DNA of 64,000 bases from assembly GCF_021347895.1 (NCBI RefSeq), contig NC_067113.1, positions 43,935,474 through 43,999,473 of the forward strand. The letters run 5' to 3'. Numbering within the stretch: the stretch's first letter is position 1; every line of letters starts with the position of its first letter. Below the pieces are notes generated by a model. The model did no database searches, was not told the DNA's origin, and saw only the letters and a program-made list of their open reading frames with translations. Both the position numbers and the translations under genes were made by a program. Shown piece by piece: positions 12,020 to 24,224 of the stretch. The stretch is from Acanthochromis polyacanthus. Lineage: Eukaryota; Chordata; Actinopteri; Pomacentridae.

Positions 12020-12126
12020 GCAGAGTTATAGGTGAGCTGGTGTGCTTGAGCTCCAACACGTGGAAAGGGGGTGAGTGAGTAGAGTTACACCTCAGTCATT
12101 TAAATGAAGGAAAGGACATTTTCAAA

Positions 12127-12173
12127 TATGTAATTTTGATACACAGATATGAGTTCTTTGGGGGACTTTAAAT
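12127..12173 (+). repeat. MITE end, TTTAAAGTCC family
   Basis: The stretch 'tgtaattttgatacacaga' followed by 'tgggggactttaaat' matches the right end of the copy at 27272-27795 with a small internal deletion. Weaker similarity ('gtgagctggtgtgcttgagct') may extend it left to about 12020. Confidence 0.5.
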
Positions 12174-12283
12174 TTACGCTGTTGTACAGTTTCTAAATAT
12201 TGAGTTTAACTTTTGTTGCTAATTTTAGTACACACTGGAAAGCTTCAAAATATAACACTCAAATAAAAACCTGGTATGTCAAC

Positions 12284-12345
12284 TTCCATCCATCCATCCA
12301 TCCATTATCTATACACTGCTTAATCCTCTTTAGAGTTGGGATGTC
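12284..12345 (-). repeat. LINE 3' tail fragment
   Basis: A (CCAT)n run is followed by TATCTATACACTGCTTAATC and 'ctctttagagttgggatg'. Read on the minus strand this is a LINE 3' end running into a (ATGG)n tail, a form that is widespread in fish genomes. Only the tail is present. Confidence 0.5.
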
Positions 12346-14219
12346 AGCTCAGTATCACAAATCTTTCTCCAACAGTAATTCATAATAATCTCACACTTTC
12401 GTATCCTCACTGCTGGTGGACTGTCATTACGCCATTTTATGTAACCAGTGTTGGTAGTAATTCATCACTGTAATCACAATATTTTTGTTTGTAACATACT
12501 GCTGCAAAAAATTTCAGTCATCACATTATAGTTTCCAGTCAGTTGTTGTAAGTGCTTTTGTTTAGAGTCAGTAAAGTCTTCTTTCGGTGCTACTTTGATT
12601 ATCTTGTTCATGCAACTGAGCCTTGCTCTAATGAAAACGTCTCTCCAGGTGGTGCTCTTTGGGCTTGTTTTTATAAGACGACAAGGAACCTCATTCTAAT
12701 GTCTGCATTGCAAACGTAAACGTTCTCATGCTGCCATCGTGGGTAAATGAAAAGTGCGGTGTGGATCACTACATTAAACCATTGGTCATTACTTTGTATA
12801 TGCTTGTTTCTATATGACCATCTGTACACTAACTATACAGCCTGTTAGTTTATCTGTGCTTTTCTGTTTCTTTCACTCTGCAGTCACCTGAATCCAAATG
12901 TGTTTCCCTATTGTAGTTTCTCAGAGGTGAGTCCTCAGGTCACTACGCCGCACACCTGCTGCCCTTGCTTTGTCTTTTCATCCTTTTCCCTCTGTCAGCT
13001 ACAGGCCTGAATGGCATTAAAGGAGCATATTTCAGTTTTGGTAGCTGAGGCAGATAATAACAGACTGCAAAGCAGATACTAGCTTTAGCATACGATCTTG
13101 GGAACAATAAATTAGCTTTTTCTGTTTTATCGGAAGCGGTTAATATGTGTGCAGCAAGATGTATGTGTCTGCCTTATGATTATTACTCCCATAAACCACC
13201 TGTATGTAGCTCATCATCTGGCCAGCAGATGTCACTATGCTACAGAATGACAGAGAGTGGACTGGAAGGAGGGAGGTGGTGGATTGAAATTGTTATTCTA
13301 ACAGTGGAATGAATGCTTCATTTCAGCGAATTGATTACCTGATTTCTACATAACCCTTGCAAAAACATTACTTATAAAGACAAATCCGTACACTATTTTT
13401 TAATGATGTTATTGATGACCTCATTCTCGACACCGACAGAAAGTGCAGTCATTAGTGCAGAGGAAATCAATTAGATGTTACAGTAAGTTATGTTTTGTTG
13501 TGTTATGAATTCTTGCACCGCTGGTTACAGGCTGTTGAATATTTCCAAGTGAGTGTCTCGGTGTATATCTATACATTCTTTATTCAGACTTCTTTCTGTG
13601 TGCTCAAATTCATCTTTGCACTCTAATGACTGTGTGTGTGTGTCTGTGTGCTCCCTATAGTTTCATCATTACCAACATTCAGCTTGGTGGAAAGAAATCT
13701 AATATTGCTTGGCCGTAGGGAATCTGCTAATAAGCACCGCATTCATTTTTAGAAACTGTACTGTGCATGTGTAAGAGAGAGAGAAAGGATTTGTGTTTCC
13801 CAATCATGCCATTTGGGATAACTAGGTAATTATCAGCTGTATCCGTCTTGTTCTCAAGCCAGCTACAGCTACCTTTGTAAATTTGTAAATTACTATAAGC
13901 TTCAAGAGGCTTTTTTACAACAAGCTCCCCATAAGGCGCTATCAGAAGGTGACATATGCAAAGCTACATGCATTAAAATTAAAGCACCTAATAGCAGAAT
14001 AAAAAGCGTTAATATGTGGAGCTGAATACAAGGAGAAGACAACAGAGAAACGGAAAAAAGCAAAAAAGCAGAAGAGCTGGAGGAGACAGTGGTTCAGTGT
14101 GGCCTTGTTTGCTGCTTCATTAATCCTGCCTCCAAAGGGTTGCTCTTCATCACAAGTGTGTGCACAAACATGTGCATACGCAGCACGCCAGCATGCTGTT
14201 TTGTTGCTAGGGCCATCTC
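12346..14219. other. Non-coding, nothing recognised
   Basis: No coding or RNA gene recognised. Short TG-rich patches (about 13631-13645) are the only structure noted. Confidence 0.5.
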
Positions 14220-14246
14220 GGTGTGTGTGTGTGCGTGTGTGTGTGT
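14220..14246. repeat. (GT)n microsatellite
   Basis: An alternating GT run, interrupted once by GC at about 14233. The Cys/Val-rich frames translated across it on both strands are repeat artefacts. Confidence 0.85.
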
Positions 14247-14876
14247 TTGTCACACGTGTTCATACTGTATGCAAATACTTCGACCCGGGCGCGTGTCAGT
14301 GTGTTTGCACATTTCAGTGTGTAGTAGGTGCTGACTCCACAGCTCATTACAGACCACCAGGGAGCCCTGTGGCCACCAACTAGTGAGGAGGAGGCAGAGA
14401 CGTCCGTGACCCAGACGTGAGGGAAGACTCTGGCATGGAGGAGCTGACTCGGTTCAGGTCCCGCTGGGCGCAGTGTCGACTGCCTGACAGCCGCAAACAG
14501 CTGACCCTGCATTTCCACCACACTTTGTGTTCATGTGGCACCGACTTCAAGGAATGGTTAGCATGCATTTTGAATATCAATCTCACAGCATGACTTTGCT
14601 GAATGAAAGCCATTAGGTTGGGTTTTCATTGTGTTAGAATGAGCAGAACTTTAGTTACATAAGATTTTGCTTGTGCCGAGTTAAATTTTATGTCTTATTT
14701 GACTCAAAGGCTCAAACAAGTCGTAAAAATAATGAGTAGGATTTACAATGCAGTAAATTACGAAACTTAAATATTCCCATTTGCCTGATATTTTGTTTGA
14801 AGTGGTCCTAGAGAGACTTTCTGGAAAACACAGTTTGCTATGAGTGTGATTAAAGAGTGACTGGTGGCAAAATTCA
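14247..14876. other. Non-coding, one short open frame
   Basis: From an ATG at 14434 a plus-strand frame of about 50 codons runs to about 14590 with fairly protein-like composition (starts MEELTRFRSRWAQCRLPD). I do not recognise it and see no strong splice sites around it. The rest is plain. Confidence 0.3.
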
Positions 14877-15019
14877 CAGTGTCTATAAAAAGTATGCACC
14901 CCCATGGAAGTTTGTTTCCTTTATTGCTTTTCAGCACAGAAGCATGATCAATAGAACTTGGCTTTTTTGACAAGACTTGAAAACAATTAATAAAAACTGA
15001 GCAGTTGCATAAGCAATGG

Positions 15020-15480
15020 CCGCCTTCAAACCAGTATTTAGTAGATGCTCCTTTGGCTGCAATTAGAGCATTGAGCATGTGTGGATAGGTTGCAATCAGT
15101 CTTGCACATCTGGATGTTTCAGTTTTGCCCCATTCTTCTTTGCAAATCTGCTCCCGCTCTGTCAGGATGCACAGGTATTGTAAATAAATGGCTTCTTCAA
15201 GTCTACAAGGTGACAAATTCTCAACTGAATTGAGGTCTGGGCTCTGACTCAGCCACTCCAGAGCATTTGCTTTGTTGTCTTTGGACGTATGCTTTGAGTC
15301 ATTGTATTGCTGGAACACAAATCATCTCCCGAATCACAGCGCTCCTGCAGATGGCATCAGATTGTCCTCCAGGATTTCCCAATATTTTGCTGCATTTACC
15401 ATACCCTCTAGTGTTACAAGCCTTCCAGGGCCTGCTGCCGAAAAGCATTCCTACGTCATGATGCCGTCACCACCATGCTT
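15020..15480 (-). pseudogene. Tc1-like transposase remnant, C-terminal half
   Basis: Minus-strand peptides match the DDE transposase of Tc1 elements. KHGGDGIM (15454-15480) corresponds to the family's KHGGGS-type block around the second catalytic acid. FQQYNDSKHTS near 15317 matches the QQDN..KHT block, but the usual catalytic D is replaced by Y. LEWLSQSPDLNSVENL contains the SPDLNPIENLW-type motif with the third acidic residue. ICKEEWGK and AKGASTKYW are C-terminal family blocks. The intact family protein is about 340 residues; here the blocks are in broken frames, and the N-terminal DNA-binding half (towards 17000) is hardly readable. Confidence 0.8.
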
Positions 15481-15506
15481 TACTGTGTTGATGGTGTGTT
15501 TATGAT

Positions 15507-16226
15507 TGTTACGATCCAGCCTCTAGGGTTCAGCTGGCACAAATTAACACAAAAGAATAGTGATAATACCAAAAAAAAAAAGATGGTGGATGCTGCTAAA
15601 CCAAAGAACCAAATAAAACCAAGCGAAAGCTAACAGAGTTCACAAACTAGCTGAAGAAATACAAAATTACTGACTCCCTCACCAAACAAACACAGTAGCA
15701 ACAGCCACCACATCCAACAGAAACTAGTACAAATGAGTGAATAGTGCAAAGAACTAGCAAAACTGGTGCCTCTAAACACACACATTTAACACACAATAGG
15801 CCACTCAAGTTATGAATAGCTTCTCACTAAAGTTAGTGGACTGCTAACAGGAGCCACAATCTCCACAAAGACTGGTAGCTCCTCACCAAATTAGCAGCCA
15901 CTAACAGAAGTTCTGAATGTCCACAGTCATCCCTCAGTGGCTACGGACCACACCGGAACACAAACAAATCACAAAGCAAACTGGTTACATCAAATACCAG
16001 CCGCCAAGACCGACATGTGTGGTGATTGCTGGAGTCCTAAGGGAGGAAGAGTTGTGGCAGTGGAACAATCCAACTGGTCGGGAGGTGTGGAGGACCAGAG
16101 CCAGGAGGAAGACCGGAGCCCCAGTATAATCACTCCTCATGAGTGCCAGGTGGGATCTGGAGCTCGGTCTTCGTCCAGCTGTAATCAATCTCAGTTCCAA
16201 ACACACAGCCACCAGCGGCCGTAACA
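15507..16226. mobile_element. Insertion nested in the Tc1 element
   Basis: Tc1-like sequence stops at about 15506 and resumes at about 16240 ('ctcctcagaccaaagacac', compare 19555). The interrupting block begins TGTTACG and ends CGTAACA, a perfect 7 bp inverted pair. ATGAT occurs at 15502-15506 and again at 16230-16234 and may be a worn target duplication. There is no transposase. Class is undecided; a hAT-like non-autonomous element is possible. The composition (A/C-rich, then GC-richer) differs from the host element. Confidence 0.5.
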
Positions 16227-17252
16227 GCGATGATGTCCAGCGTTTGGAGTCCACAAAACATAGCATCGAGTCTGACGGACAAAAAGCTCCATTCTGCTCT
16301 CCTCAGACCAAAGACACTTCTTCCAGTTGACTTCAGAGTCTCACACATGCCTTCTGGTGAACTCTAGTCCAGAATTAAAATGAGCTTTTTGTTTTTCTCA
16401 ACGATGGTTTTGTCTTTGCCACTCTCCCATTCAGCTCTGACTACCATTGCTATATGTACAGTCTCTTCCATCTCAGATGCTGAAGCTTGTAACTCCTTCA
16501 GAGGAATCATAGGTGTCTTGGTGGCCTCTCTCTCCAGTCTCTTTCTTGCACAGTCGCTCAGTTTTTGAGGATGGCTTGCTCTAGGCAGATTTACCCACGT
16601 TCCATATTCCTTCCATTCCTCAATGATGGATTTAACTGAAATGTTCAGTGACCTGGAAATTTCCTTGTATCCATTGCCTGACTTATGCTTTTCAGTAACA
16701 TTTCTACAGAGTTGCCTGAAGTGCTCTGTTTTCTGGAGTAGTTAAAGCCAGAAGTACTGATTCACCCATGACTGGACCTTCCACATACAGCTGTCTTCAT
16801 ACTACAATTACTTGAGGTGCGTTCATTGCACTCAGATGATCTCATTTTCACTAATTGTATGACTTAGCATACAATAGCACCAATTGCCTGCACCTGTGTT
16901 GAATGAAGTGAGCCTCTTGTTGTTTTGCAGTTAATATTTTTTAATTATTTGACATTACTTTGTAGAAATCCGTTTACACATAGAATTGAAAGTCTTTTTT
17001 TGTGAAGACTTGTAAAAATGAAAAAGAAAAGCCAAAGTAAATGACCCAATATTCAATGTGGAAAAGCAAAGGGTAATAAAAGGGAAAAACTTTCAAGGGA
17101 CGGTTAATACTTCTTATAGATTCTGTAGTTAAACACTAAACTACATTAGAGAAGAGCTGTTGAAAAGCACAGAGCACATTAGCTTGATCGTCTACCCCTT
17201 TAACATCTGGGATGTCTGCGAGGATTACTTTCACCTGCGGCTACATGTCATT

Positions 17253-17657
17253 TCAAGGTAGACAGTTATCACAATGATGAGCAGCTAGTGTTGGAATTGG
17301 AGCTTGACCAGCTGTGCAGGGAAGAGATGTGACCACGGGCAGAGAGTTTGATGCTTTACTTTTCGAGAGTTTGTTTAGATCGCGATACAATATTTGCTTT
17401 TCCTTGTCAGAAATGTGGAAGTGGAGAGGAGCAGTTTTGGTTTCAGTGAGTTGATAAAGCGAATGACAGAGGCCTTTCTCCAATAGCACAACATTATCCA
17501 ATTTCAACTTAAGAGCATCATTTGCTTTTATTCTCAGCATCAAAGCATGTCTATTTTGTGTTTTCTGTACCTCCCTCTTGTCAGATATTTCACTTACATC
17601 AGGTATCTGCAGCGGTACTGCCGAAAGCAAATTCTTGCTGGAGAAAACTTTAAGCAT
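17253..17657 (-). other. Unidentified 134-codon open frame
   Basis: This minus-strand frame has balanced, protein-like composition, rich in Lys, Leu and Ser, with charged blocks such as SDKREVQKTQNRHALMLRIK and DKEKQILYRDLNKLSKSK. I do not recognise a family. It lies just past the right end of the Tc1 element. No signal peptide, membrane span or zinc motif is visible. It could be an exon, a decayed pseudogene piece or chance; the last is the default. Confidence 0.2.
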
Positions 17658-18194
17658 ATGTTTACAAGATTACGTGCCCTGTAACATTATCAAGCATAAT
17701 TCAGAATTCAAACACATTTTTGGGCTTCAGCTTGGCCTGAGGGGGATGATGATGATCAAGGAGACAGGTTGAAGAGGGTCTTTTAAGCCTTGAGGCAACT
17801 CCGAGAATGAAGCGAAGCTTGAAGATAACAGAAGTAGAAGGATTTTTACGCTTTGAGCCAATTGGGATGAGATTTTTTTTTTTTCTCGTGGGGTTATTTA
17901 TACGTACTGCAGTGTAAATGTCCTCAGGTCTGGGCCTGGGTCTGAATGGCAAAATAATACTTAGAGTTTTACAAGGTCTGAAGGATTAAGAGCGGGATTT
18001 AAAAGGTCATCAAGGTCTTATTACATCAGTTTGAGGAAAGTGGAAAAAGCCCCACTGGGGTATTATGCGATCCCATAAATTACATTATTAGAAAGCATTA
18101 GTTTACAGTTGCTGATGCTGCTCAGTCAGATCTACTAATACAGACTGTGGTGGTGCTCATTTCTGCTGCTGCTGAATATGGAGGAACTTTTGTG

Positions 18195-18195
<1 letters not shown>

Positions 18196-18229
<34 letters not shown>
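18196..18229. repeat. (TG)17 microsatellite
   Basis: An uninterrupted TG dinucleotide run of 34 bp, likely polymorphic. Confidence 0.97.
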
Positions 18230-18233
<4 letters not shown>

Positions 18234-18393
18234 CAGTTTGTTTTATGACGCCTGTGGGTGACAAGAAATGGTGAGTGGGATTCAGAGATGTACAGTAATT
18301 GTGTTTCATCCGTGTTTCAGCCTTCTTCACTTTGTTAAATTACGTGTTCGAGTACAGAAATGAAGACTACAATGCAGATATTAAAGCGTGGGT

Positions 18394-18395
<2 letters not shown>

Positions 18396-18424
<29 letters not shown>
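18396..18424. repeat. (AG)n microsatellite
   Basis: An uninterrupted 29 bp AG run 170 bp after the TG run. The Arg/Glu-rich frame at 18299-18508 is only its translation. Confidence 0.95.
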
Positions 18425-18427
<3 letters not shown>

Positions 18428-18429
18428 AG

Positions 18430-18880
18430 GGAGCAGGAATACAGAACTAAGACAGGATTTGTATTAGGAGCACTCGCTGACCTCTTCTCCGCTGTTTGGT
18501 ATGTTTGAAAACTACAATCAAACATATGCAGAAGTGTCTGAAGACTTCATTCTTGTTTGGCCAAAATGCCCAAAGTGCTCATCATCTCTACATCCAGAGA
18601 GCACGAAGGAGAGAAAGTGAGAGAGAAACAACATAATAACACTCTAAAAATCCTCCATTATTTCAGCTGAGACATCTGCTTCTGTAATGAAACCAACAAA
18701 CAAACATGCATAATTCAACCAGCCAGGCGTTTTTGCATTGAGTGGGAATGAGCAAAAAAACAGGAGACCAATAATTATTGCTCGGAAAAAAATGATGAAG
18801 TACCGCACTTACACCTAAACGGCCTTATTTACACTCATTTGTTAGAAGCAATTCAGGAGGTGAAATATTTGGAGCTGCAG
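18430..18880. other. Non-coding, nothing recognised
   Basis: No gene or repeat recognised between the two simple-repeat tracts. Confidence 0.5.
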
Positions 18881-18945
18881 TGTGTGCGTGTAATGTGTGC
18901 GTGTAGTGTGTGCGTGTAGTGTGTGCGTGTAGTGTGTGTGTGCCG
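18881..18945. repeat. 13 bp tandem repeat, five units
   Basis: The unit TGTGTGCGTGTAG occurs as five consecutive 13 bp copies. The first ends in A and the last is degraded to TGTGTGTGTGCCG; the middle three are identical. Confidence 0.95.
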
Positions 18946-19274
18946 TGCGGCCACAGCTTCTGCAGATGAGAAAGTGCTTGTGTCATTTTTTTATGACAAA
19001 CCCAAACATTAGGGTTGCAATAAAAACAGTGCAGCTCAGAATTAGGGTACTAACAGTGGATGAGAGTTATGATGGTGCTGCAACAGAGAATAAATCTGGG
19101 GATGGACCACACACACAGAGGAAAACAAGATGTTAACAGCCATGCTAGCAACGCGTCTGAGCCACAGTAATGCTGATGTTAATGTGATGCTTTCCATGTT
19201 CACCAGTTTAGTGTTTTGGCATCCTAACAAAACACAAAATGCCTGAGGTGAATGGGAATGTTATTAGTGTTATT

Positions 19275-19765
19275 TGATCAAAAGTCTGAGACAATGCTAT
19301 GGGTCATTGTCTTGCTGGAAACAAATATTTTCCTAAGTCGCCGATTTCTTCCAGATGACATCAGGTTGTCATCCTATACTTTGCTGCAGTTGCTTTAACA
19401 TGTACTATTACAAGCCTTCTAGGACTTGCTGCCAAGAAGCATCCCCACATGATGATGATGCCGCCGCCACCATGCTTCACAGTGAGAATGTGTGTTTGTG
19501 TTGATGTATAGACATATCGTCTATCCTGATGGTTAAAAAGCTCAGTTTTGGAGTCATCAGACCAAAGAACGTTCCTCCAGTTGACTTCATTTTCTCACAC
19601 GTCTTGTGGCTAACTGTAGCTGAGATTTAATATGAACTGTTGTCCCCACAGTGTCTTTCTCTTTGTCACTCTTCCATAAAACCATGATAGCAGTTGCTAT
19701 GTGTCTCTTCCATCTCAGATGCTGAAGCTTGTAAATTCTTCAGAGGAGTCAGAAGTATCCTTAAA
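19275..19765 (-). mobile_element. Tc1/mariner fragment (transposase middle part)
   Basis: This is a fragment of the family seen at 14877-17127. On the minus strand, 19444-19480 reads KHGGGGIIIMWGC, the transposase KHGGGS(V/I)MVWGC block with a small GAT expansion. The shared run 'tcatcagaccaaagaacg' to 'cagttgacttc' aligns with 16300-16335. No termini are seen. It ends at about 19765 after 'ttcttcagaggagtcagaag'. Confidence 0.75.
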
Positions 19766-20489
19766 TTGGTTTCAAAAACTCTTTCATGTCAAAATGAAAA
19801 CACATTTCTACAATGCAATTTTACTTTAAGAAAAACATTGTTAGCATAAGATTGAACAAATGACGAAATTAGACGAATAGGATGTATAAGTCAAATTTAA
19901 GAGCTAACAATGACAACATTGGAAGACCTTATGTCTCAACTGAAGTTATGAATACAATAAATAATCCTGTGGAAAGCGGCAACCCAACGGAAGTCAATGG
20001 AGCCCATATGAGGCATAAGACCCGAAGTTCATGCCCTCTCTTTGTCTGAGTTGAAACCTTGGTCATACTGAGCTAAGCAGAAATAATGCCAACCTAGCAG
20101 AAATAAATAAGATGAAGTGGTCTAACTTTTGATACAGTTACATCATATACATCCTGATTGGGTCTTAAGACGATGGCTTGTGGCTTCCAGAATGGAAGAG
20201 GTGTGTTTAAGAGAAGGTATATAAGATGATGTAAAACTTTGTGTAATCGATTAAAATCCCAAGATTTTGCTCATGTTTCTTCTTACAGCCTCTGTATTGA
20301 ATTATCATTACTCACATCAGACTCTGAAGACTGCTTGAAGACTCTTTCTTGAAAACTTTTTGAACACTCTAACTTTTGATCCAGAATTGATTTTTTTTTG
20401 ACTATGTGTGTGACAAAGCTGCCTGATCATCACTGGCTCTCAGCAGGCAGACCAAGTCACAACAAAAACATAAAGCGTAATATATGTGA
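19766..20489. other. Non-coding between Tc1 fragments
   Basis: AT-rich DNA with no recognisable gene. It is unclear whether it is an insertion that split one Tc1 copy or spacer between two copies. The duplicated 'ctcagatg..gaagcttgtaa' block on both sides favours two separate copies. Confidence 0.4.
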
Positions 20490-20745
20490 CTGCTTAAGTA
20501 TTCACCCCAAAGGTGGTTTTTTGCACAGACTCTCCAATCTCAGATGTCGAAGCTTGTAACTCCTAAAGAGGAGTCATAGGTGTCTTTGTGGCCTCCCTCA
20601 CTTTTTGCATGGTCACTCAATTTTTGAAGACGGCCTGCTGTAGACAAATTTACTCATGTGCTAGATTAACTTCCATTCTTTAATGATGGATTAAACTACA
20701 CTCCAAGGATATTCAATGGCTTGGAAAGTATTCGTAAAATTAAAA
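20490..20745 (-). mobile_element. Tc1/mariner deletion-derivative fragment
   Basis: A TIR-like start (AAGTATTCACCCCAAAGGTG) is joined within about 50 bp to the internal block 'ctcagatgtcgaagcttgta' through 'gtctttgtggcctccctc', which lies over 1.5 kb from the end in the long copy (16470-16530). This looks like an internally deleted copy. The fragment at 24700 has the same join. Confidence 0.65.
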
Positions 20746-22484
20746 TTTGCACCTGTAGGCGGTTGGTGTTGGTGTAAGAAGGAAATCGAGAAAAACAGAA
20801 TATGAGAAGTGGAGCAAAGAAACAGATGTGAAAGCTAAAACTTAAGAATGAGATGGCAGCAAAGAAGCACAAACAGTGATGTAAAGGGAGAGACAGTGAG
20901 AGGAGAAAGAAGCAGAGACAGCCAGAAAAAGTGAGAGAAGACAGAAAAAAATCAACAATTAAACACAAAGAGAGAGGAAGAGATGAATTATGCATCGGAG
21001 TGAACAGAGGGCAGGTGGAAACTAATCTGGAGGGGAGAAGATGCCAGACTGATACAAGCTCCACTTATCTCTACAGTGACCTTCTCTACCTCTTCCACTC
21101 CTCCACTAAAAGCAACAGTCTGTGGATGAGAGAGTGAAAGAAAAGGCAGGAAGACAGAAGACTGCTGAAAAATAACCGTGTGAATCGGAGAGAGTGGGGA
21201 GGAGAGATAAAAATAGAGAAAGAGGGCGATGGATGTGTGAATAAAAGATGCAACTGGCTAAAAACAGAGTGAACGTAAATAAGGAAGGAGGGCGAGGGGA
21301 TTTTTAAAGAGTCAAGAGGATGGGGCTTAAGAGAATGAGAGGGGGAGGGGTGAAGGGATGGAGCGCTGGGTGAAGCACCTTGACTTTGACTGTAGAGGTG
21401 AGAGGAGATGATGAAGTTGATTGCTATCTTTCTTTGGCTTAAGAGAAAGTATTGCTCTCTCTGCTCTGACCTGGGCAGACACACATATCACAAAGAGCAG
21501 ATGCAGTCCCGGAATACACATCTAGAGACACTGAGACCTTCTTTTCTCAGTCTTTTTTGGCAAGTGATGAGATACATGAACACGCAGTTATTCCACCAGG
21601 GTTTTCTGTATTTCTGTGCTGTTTTTTCCTCCCTTGGTTTGAAGTCTTTGATGCCCAGTTAGAAAAGGCTGATGTCATGTACCTCTGTGTACTAATCAAG
21701 GCTCAGCAATATTTAATTAACAGTCTGAGGGCAGATGGTGGGTTGTTTGGTCACTATAAATGATGTCTGATCAAACACACCCAGAGTGTTAAAGTCTTAA
21801 TAAATAATACCTAAAGACTTTCTTTAAACTTTGATGTTTGCTTACTCAGTTATGAACCTTTCCAGCTGGAGATTCAACGGGGTTCCTTGTCATAATGAAT
21901 CTATAAATAATTTGCATCCAGTTTCTCTCGAGTTTTCAGAGCAATTTAGCATGTTTCGCGTCCCTGTTTTGGTCTTCCGGCCTGCAAATTTAATGAGTTG
22001 GTTCTACTCATTAGGTTTTTCTATGGTTTATGCCAATAATAATATTTATAAAGCAACATGATGACTTACTGATGTATAAAGCAGCTATAATGTTGTTTGT
22101 ATTTGTTAAAATTCAATTATTTCAAAATAACAAATCAGAGAGACACAAAACTTAACCTTACCTGAATTCTGGAGAGAGATGGTTGATATTTAGCATCCCA
22201 TCGTCTAGAAGCTTGAACTTTTGCAGAACAAGCTGGAACACTGTTGTGTGAGCCACTGTGTACGAAGATTGGATTTTTAGTAGACCGTGAGAAGATATTT
22301 GCTGAATTTGACCAAAAAAAAAAGGGTATTGGATTAGAATCGCTGATGCTGCCTTTATTTCGCCCAATTAATCAGTTTGTTGCTTTTTGGTTCTGCTGAA
22401 GAAGGCAACTATTGGAGTCCGAATAAAGCAGTTCACAGAGCAGCGGACATGCCTGTAAAGTCAAAAAACTCTGTAACAAGTCGC
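20746..22484. other. Purine-rich non-coding stretch
   Basis: From about 20860 to 21410 the plus strand is strongly A/G-rich (GAGAG, GAAGA words). The long Ser/Leu/Phe-rich minus-strand frames (20696-21064, 21086-21484) are products of that bias. Nothing else was recognised. Confidence 0.55.
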
Positions 22485-22625
22485 TCAATGACTCACTCAG
22501 TCAGTCAGATTACATCCAGTCAGTCGCTCTGTCAACTAAAACAGTCAATCGGTGTGTCACTCCATCTGAAGACCAGCCAGTCACTCAGCCGTCCACAAAT
22601 CAGTCGGTCCTCCAGTCAAATGACA
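22485..22625. repeat. Degenerate CAGT-type tetranucleotide repeat
   Basis: CAGT/CACT words recur about every four bases or multiples of four (ACTCACTCAGTCAGTCAGAT, later CCAGTCAGTCGCTC, CCAGCCAGTCACTCAG). It is an old, mutated (AGTC)n microsatellite. Confidence 0.7.
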
Positions 22626-24224
22626 AGCAAATAGTCAGCAAACCATTCACATGTTCAGTCAGACTGTCAGAGTTGTCACAACACAACCCTTCTGACTGGA
22701 ACACTAAAAAAGCCATTTTTGCTGATGCCAAATACGCCAACACAGGGCTGTAAAGAAAGGGGTTGAATTTGTCACTGCGTTTGAATGTAATGAGGGAGGA
22801 GGGAGGAAGAAAAAAACAGCCACATGAAAGACGCAAATCAGCATATCTGTTTGACGTGAAGCAGACTGAAGAGGACGGGACAGGAGGTAGGAGTCGAGAC
22901 ACGCATGAGCGAAGCGAAACGAGTGGCTGAGAATGGAAACGTGCAAAAATGTTTTTCAGACAAGGACAAAATGACAAAAACAAGGCCACACATGGTTGTA
23001 GTGCACAATAGTAAGAACATGCACGCGTCATTGTAAAGAGTCAGATGTGACACCTGAACAAAAGAAGTGAAAGCAGCAGATTACATGTACCAGTGTTACA
23101 CATAATTTGAGATGACAGGTGAACATACACACTCAGTCTAGAAGCACACACACACATGTTCAAACGCCCCGACAAAGCAATGCTTTTCGAAACACACAAA
23201 AACATACAAGCAAATGGCAACGACAGGCATTCAAAAGACATAATGACAGCAGGTTAGAAGCCCAATTATTTACTTTGTACAAAAAGCTCGGGGTAGGCAA
23301 TAGCAGCTCTAACCTGTCACTGTCACCAGCATGATTTTATGCTCTTTTGGCAGTTTTCTAAAGACGGAGAAATGACGGAGGTGTTGCCTTGTGAGACTCG
23401 CAGACTAAACACTGTAAATTTTCTGCTATATTCGAACAGATCCGTGCAGCATTCCTGTGGCTGCTTCATCTTTTCACATTTCACACTCGCCCCGCCAACA
23501 AGTATCTGCTGCACGCCTGTCTGTGGTTGCCCCTTAAATCATAGCGTGTTGTCTTCCTTGAGAAATTGTTGAGCATTTGTTCAAAATCAAACCATGGGAG
23601 GTTTTTTTGGAGATACAAGTGTCAATGTCCTAAAGCAAAAACAGCATCAGACATCGGTACCGAGGCATAAGTTCAAATGCTTGCTCTTGACTTCTCGTCT
23701 GCTTTTTCTATTTCTCCTTACATTCTGATCTGCAGCCGTCACTGGCCTTGTGTCTGAAAAAATTGTGCTCCCATACAACAAAACTGCATTCTCAGTTATA
23801 TTTCGAGGGAAGCAAGTTTTCTGCTAAGCTACATTTGTGACGAATCACAAATACGCTTCAAATCAACATATCTTTGTCATGAATTTATCGCTTTATTGTT
23901 GCTCCTTTTCAGCCACCACCCTGGTAACCCAGAAATTGAAGGTGAAGGTTCCAACATGTTGTGAAATGTTCATATTTTCACTCAAAAGCATTTAGTTGTT
24001 GTTCTAAAAGTCTCAACTACAGCATAATAGAGTGAATATAATCACATTCTTTGGAAGTTTTCCCTTTTCAATGCTTTTAAACATTGATTCATGGTCATTT
24101 TTATGTGGCTTTTTAATCCGAATTTACAAAATAAGGTCCAATAATTAAAAATATTAACTTTAAAGTAAGTGAAAGCTTAAAGGCATTAGAGGAGATTTAA
24201 TTTCCTACGACTTTGAACGTAGCA
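22626..24224. other. Non-coding, nothing recognised
   Basis: Overlapping short frames with Cys/Ser/Leu bias, and CA-rich bits at 23125-23160. No gene, RNA or repeat family was identified. Confidence 0.5.

Larger units (their letters stand above)
14877..17127 (-). mobile_element. Tc1/mariner element, decayed, with nested insertion
   Basis: The left end is CAGTGTCTATAAAAAGTATG (14877) followed by a run of C. The right end, reverse complemented, is CAGAATCTATAAGAAGTATT, followed in the genome by TA at 17126-17127. These are clear terminal inverted repeats, and Tc1 elements insert at TA; the left TA appears mutated to CA. Between them lies minus-strand transposase-like sequence broken by stops, frameshifts and a roughly 720 bp insertion at 15507-16226. 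It must be immobile by itself. Related fragments occur at 19275, 20490, 24700 and 52920, all in the same orientation. Confidence 0.85.

Noticed and set aside
18881..18945. Spaced identical repeats as a CRISPR-like array
   Set aside because: Units are adjacent 13 bp copies with no spacers, in vertebrate DNA; a simple minisatellite.
20696..21484. Minus-strand frames of 122 and 132 codons resembling hydrophobic membrane proteins
   Set aside because: The plus strand is purine-rich, so the complement encodes Ser/Leu/Phe runs; no start context or family resemblance.
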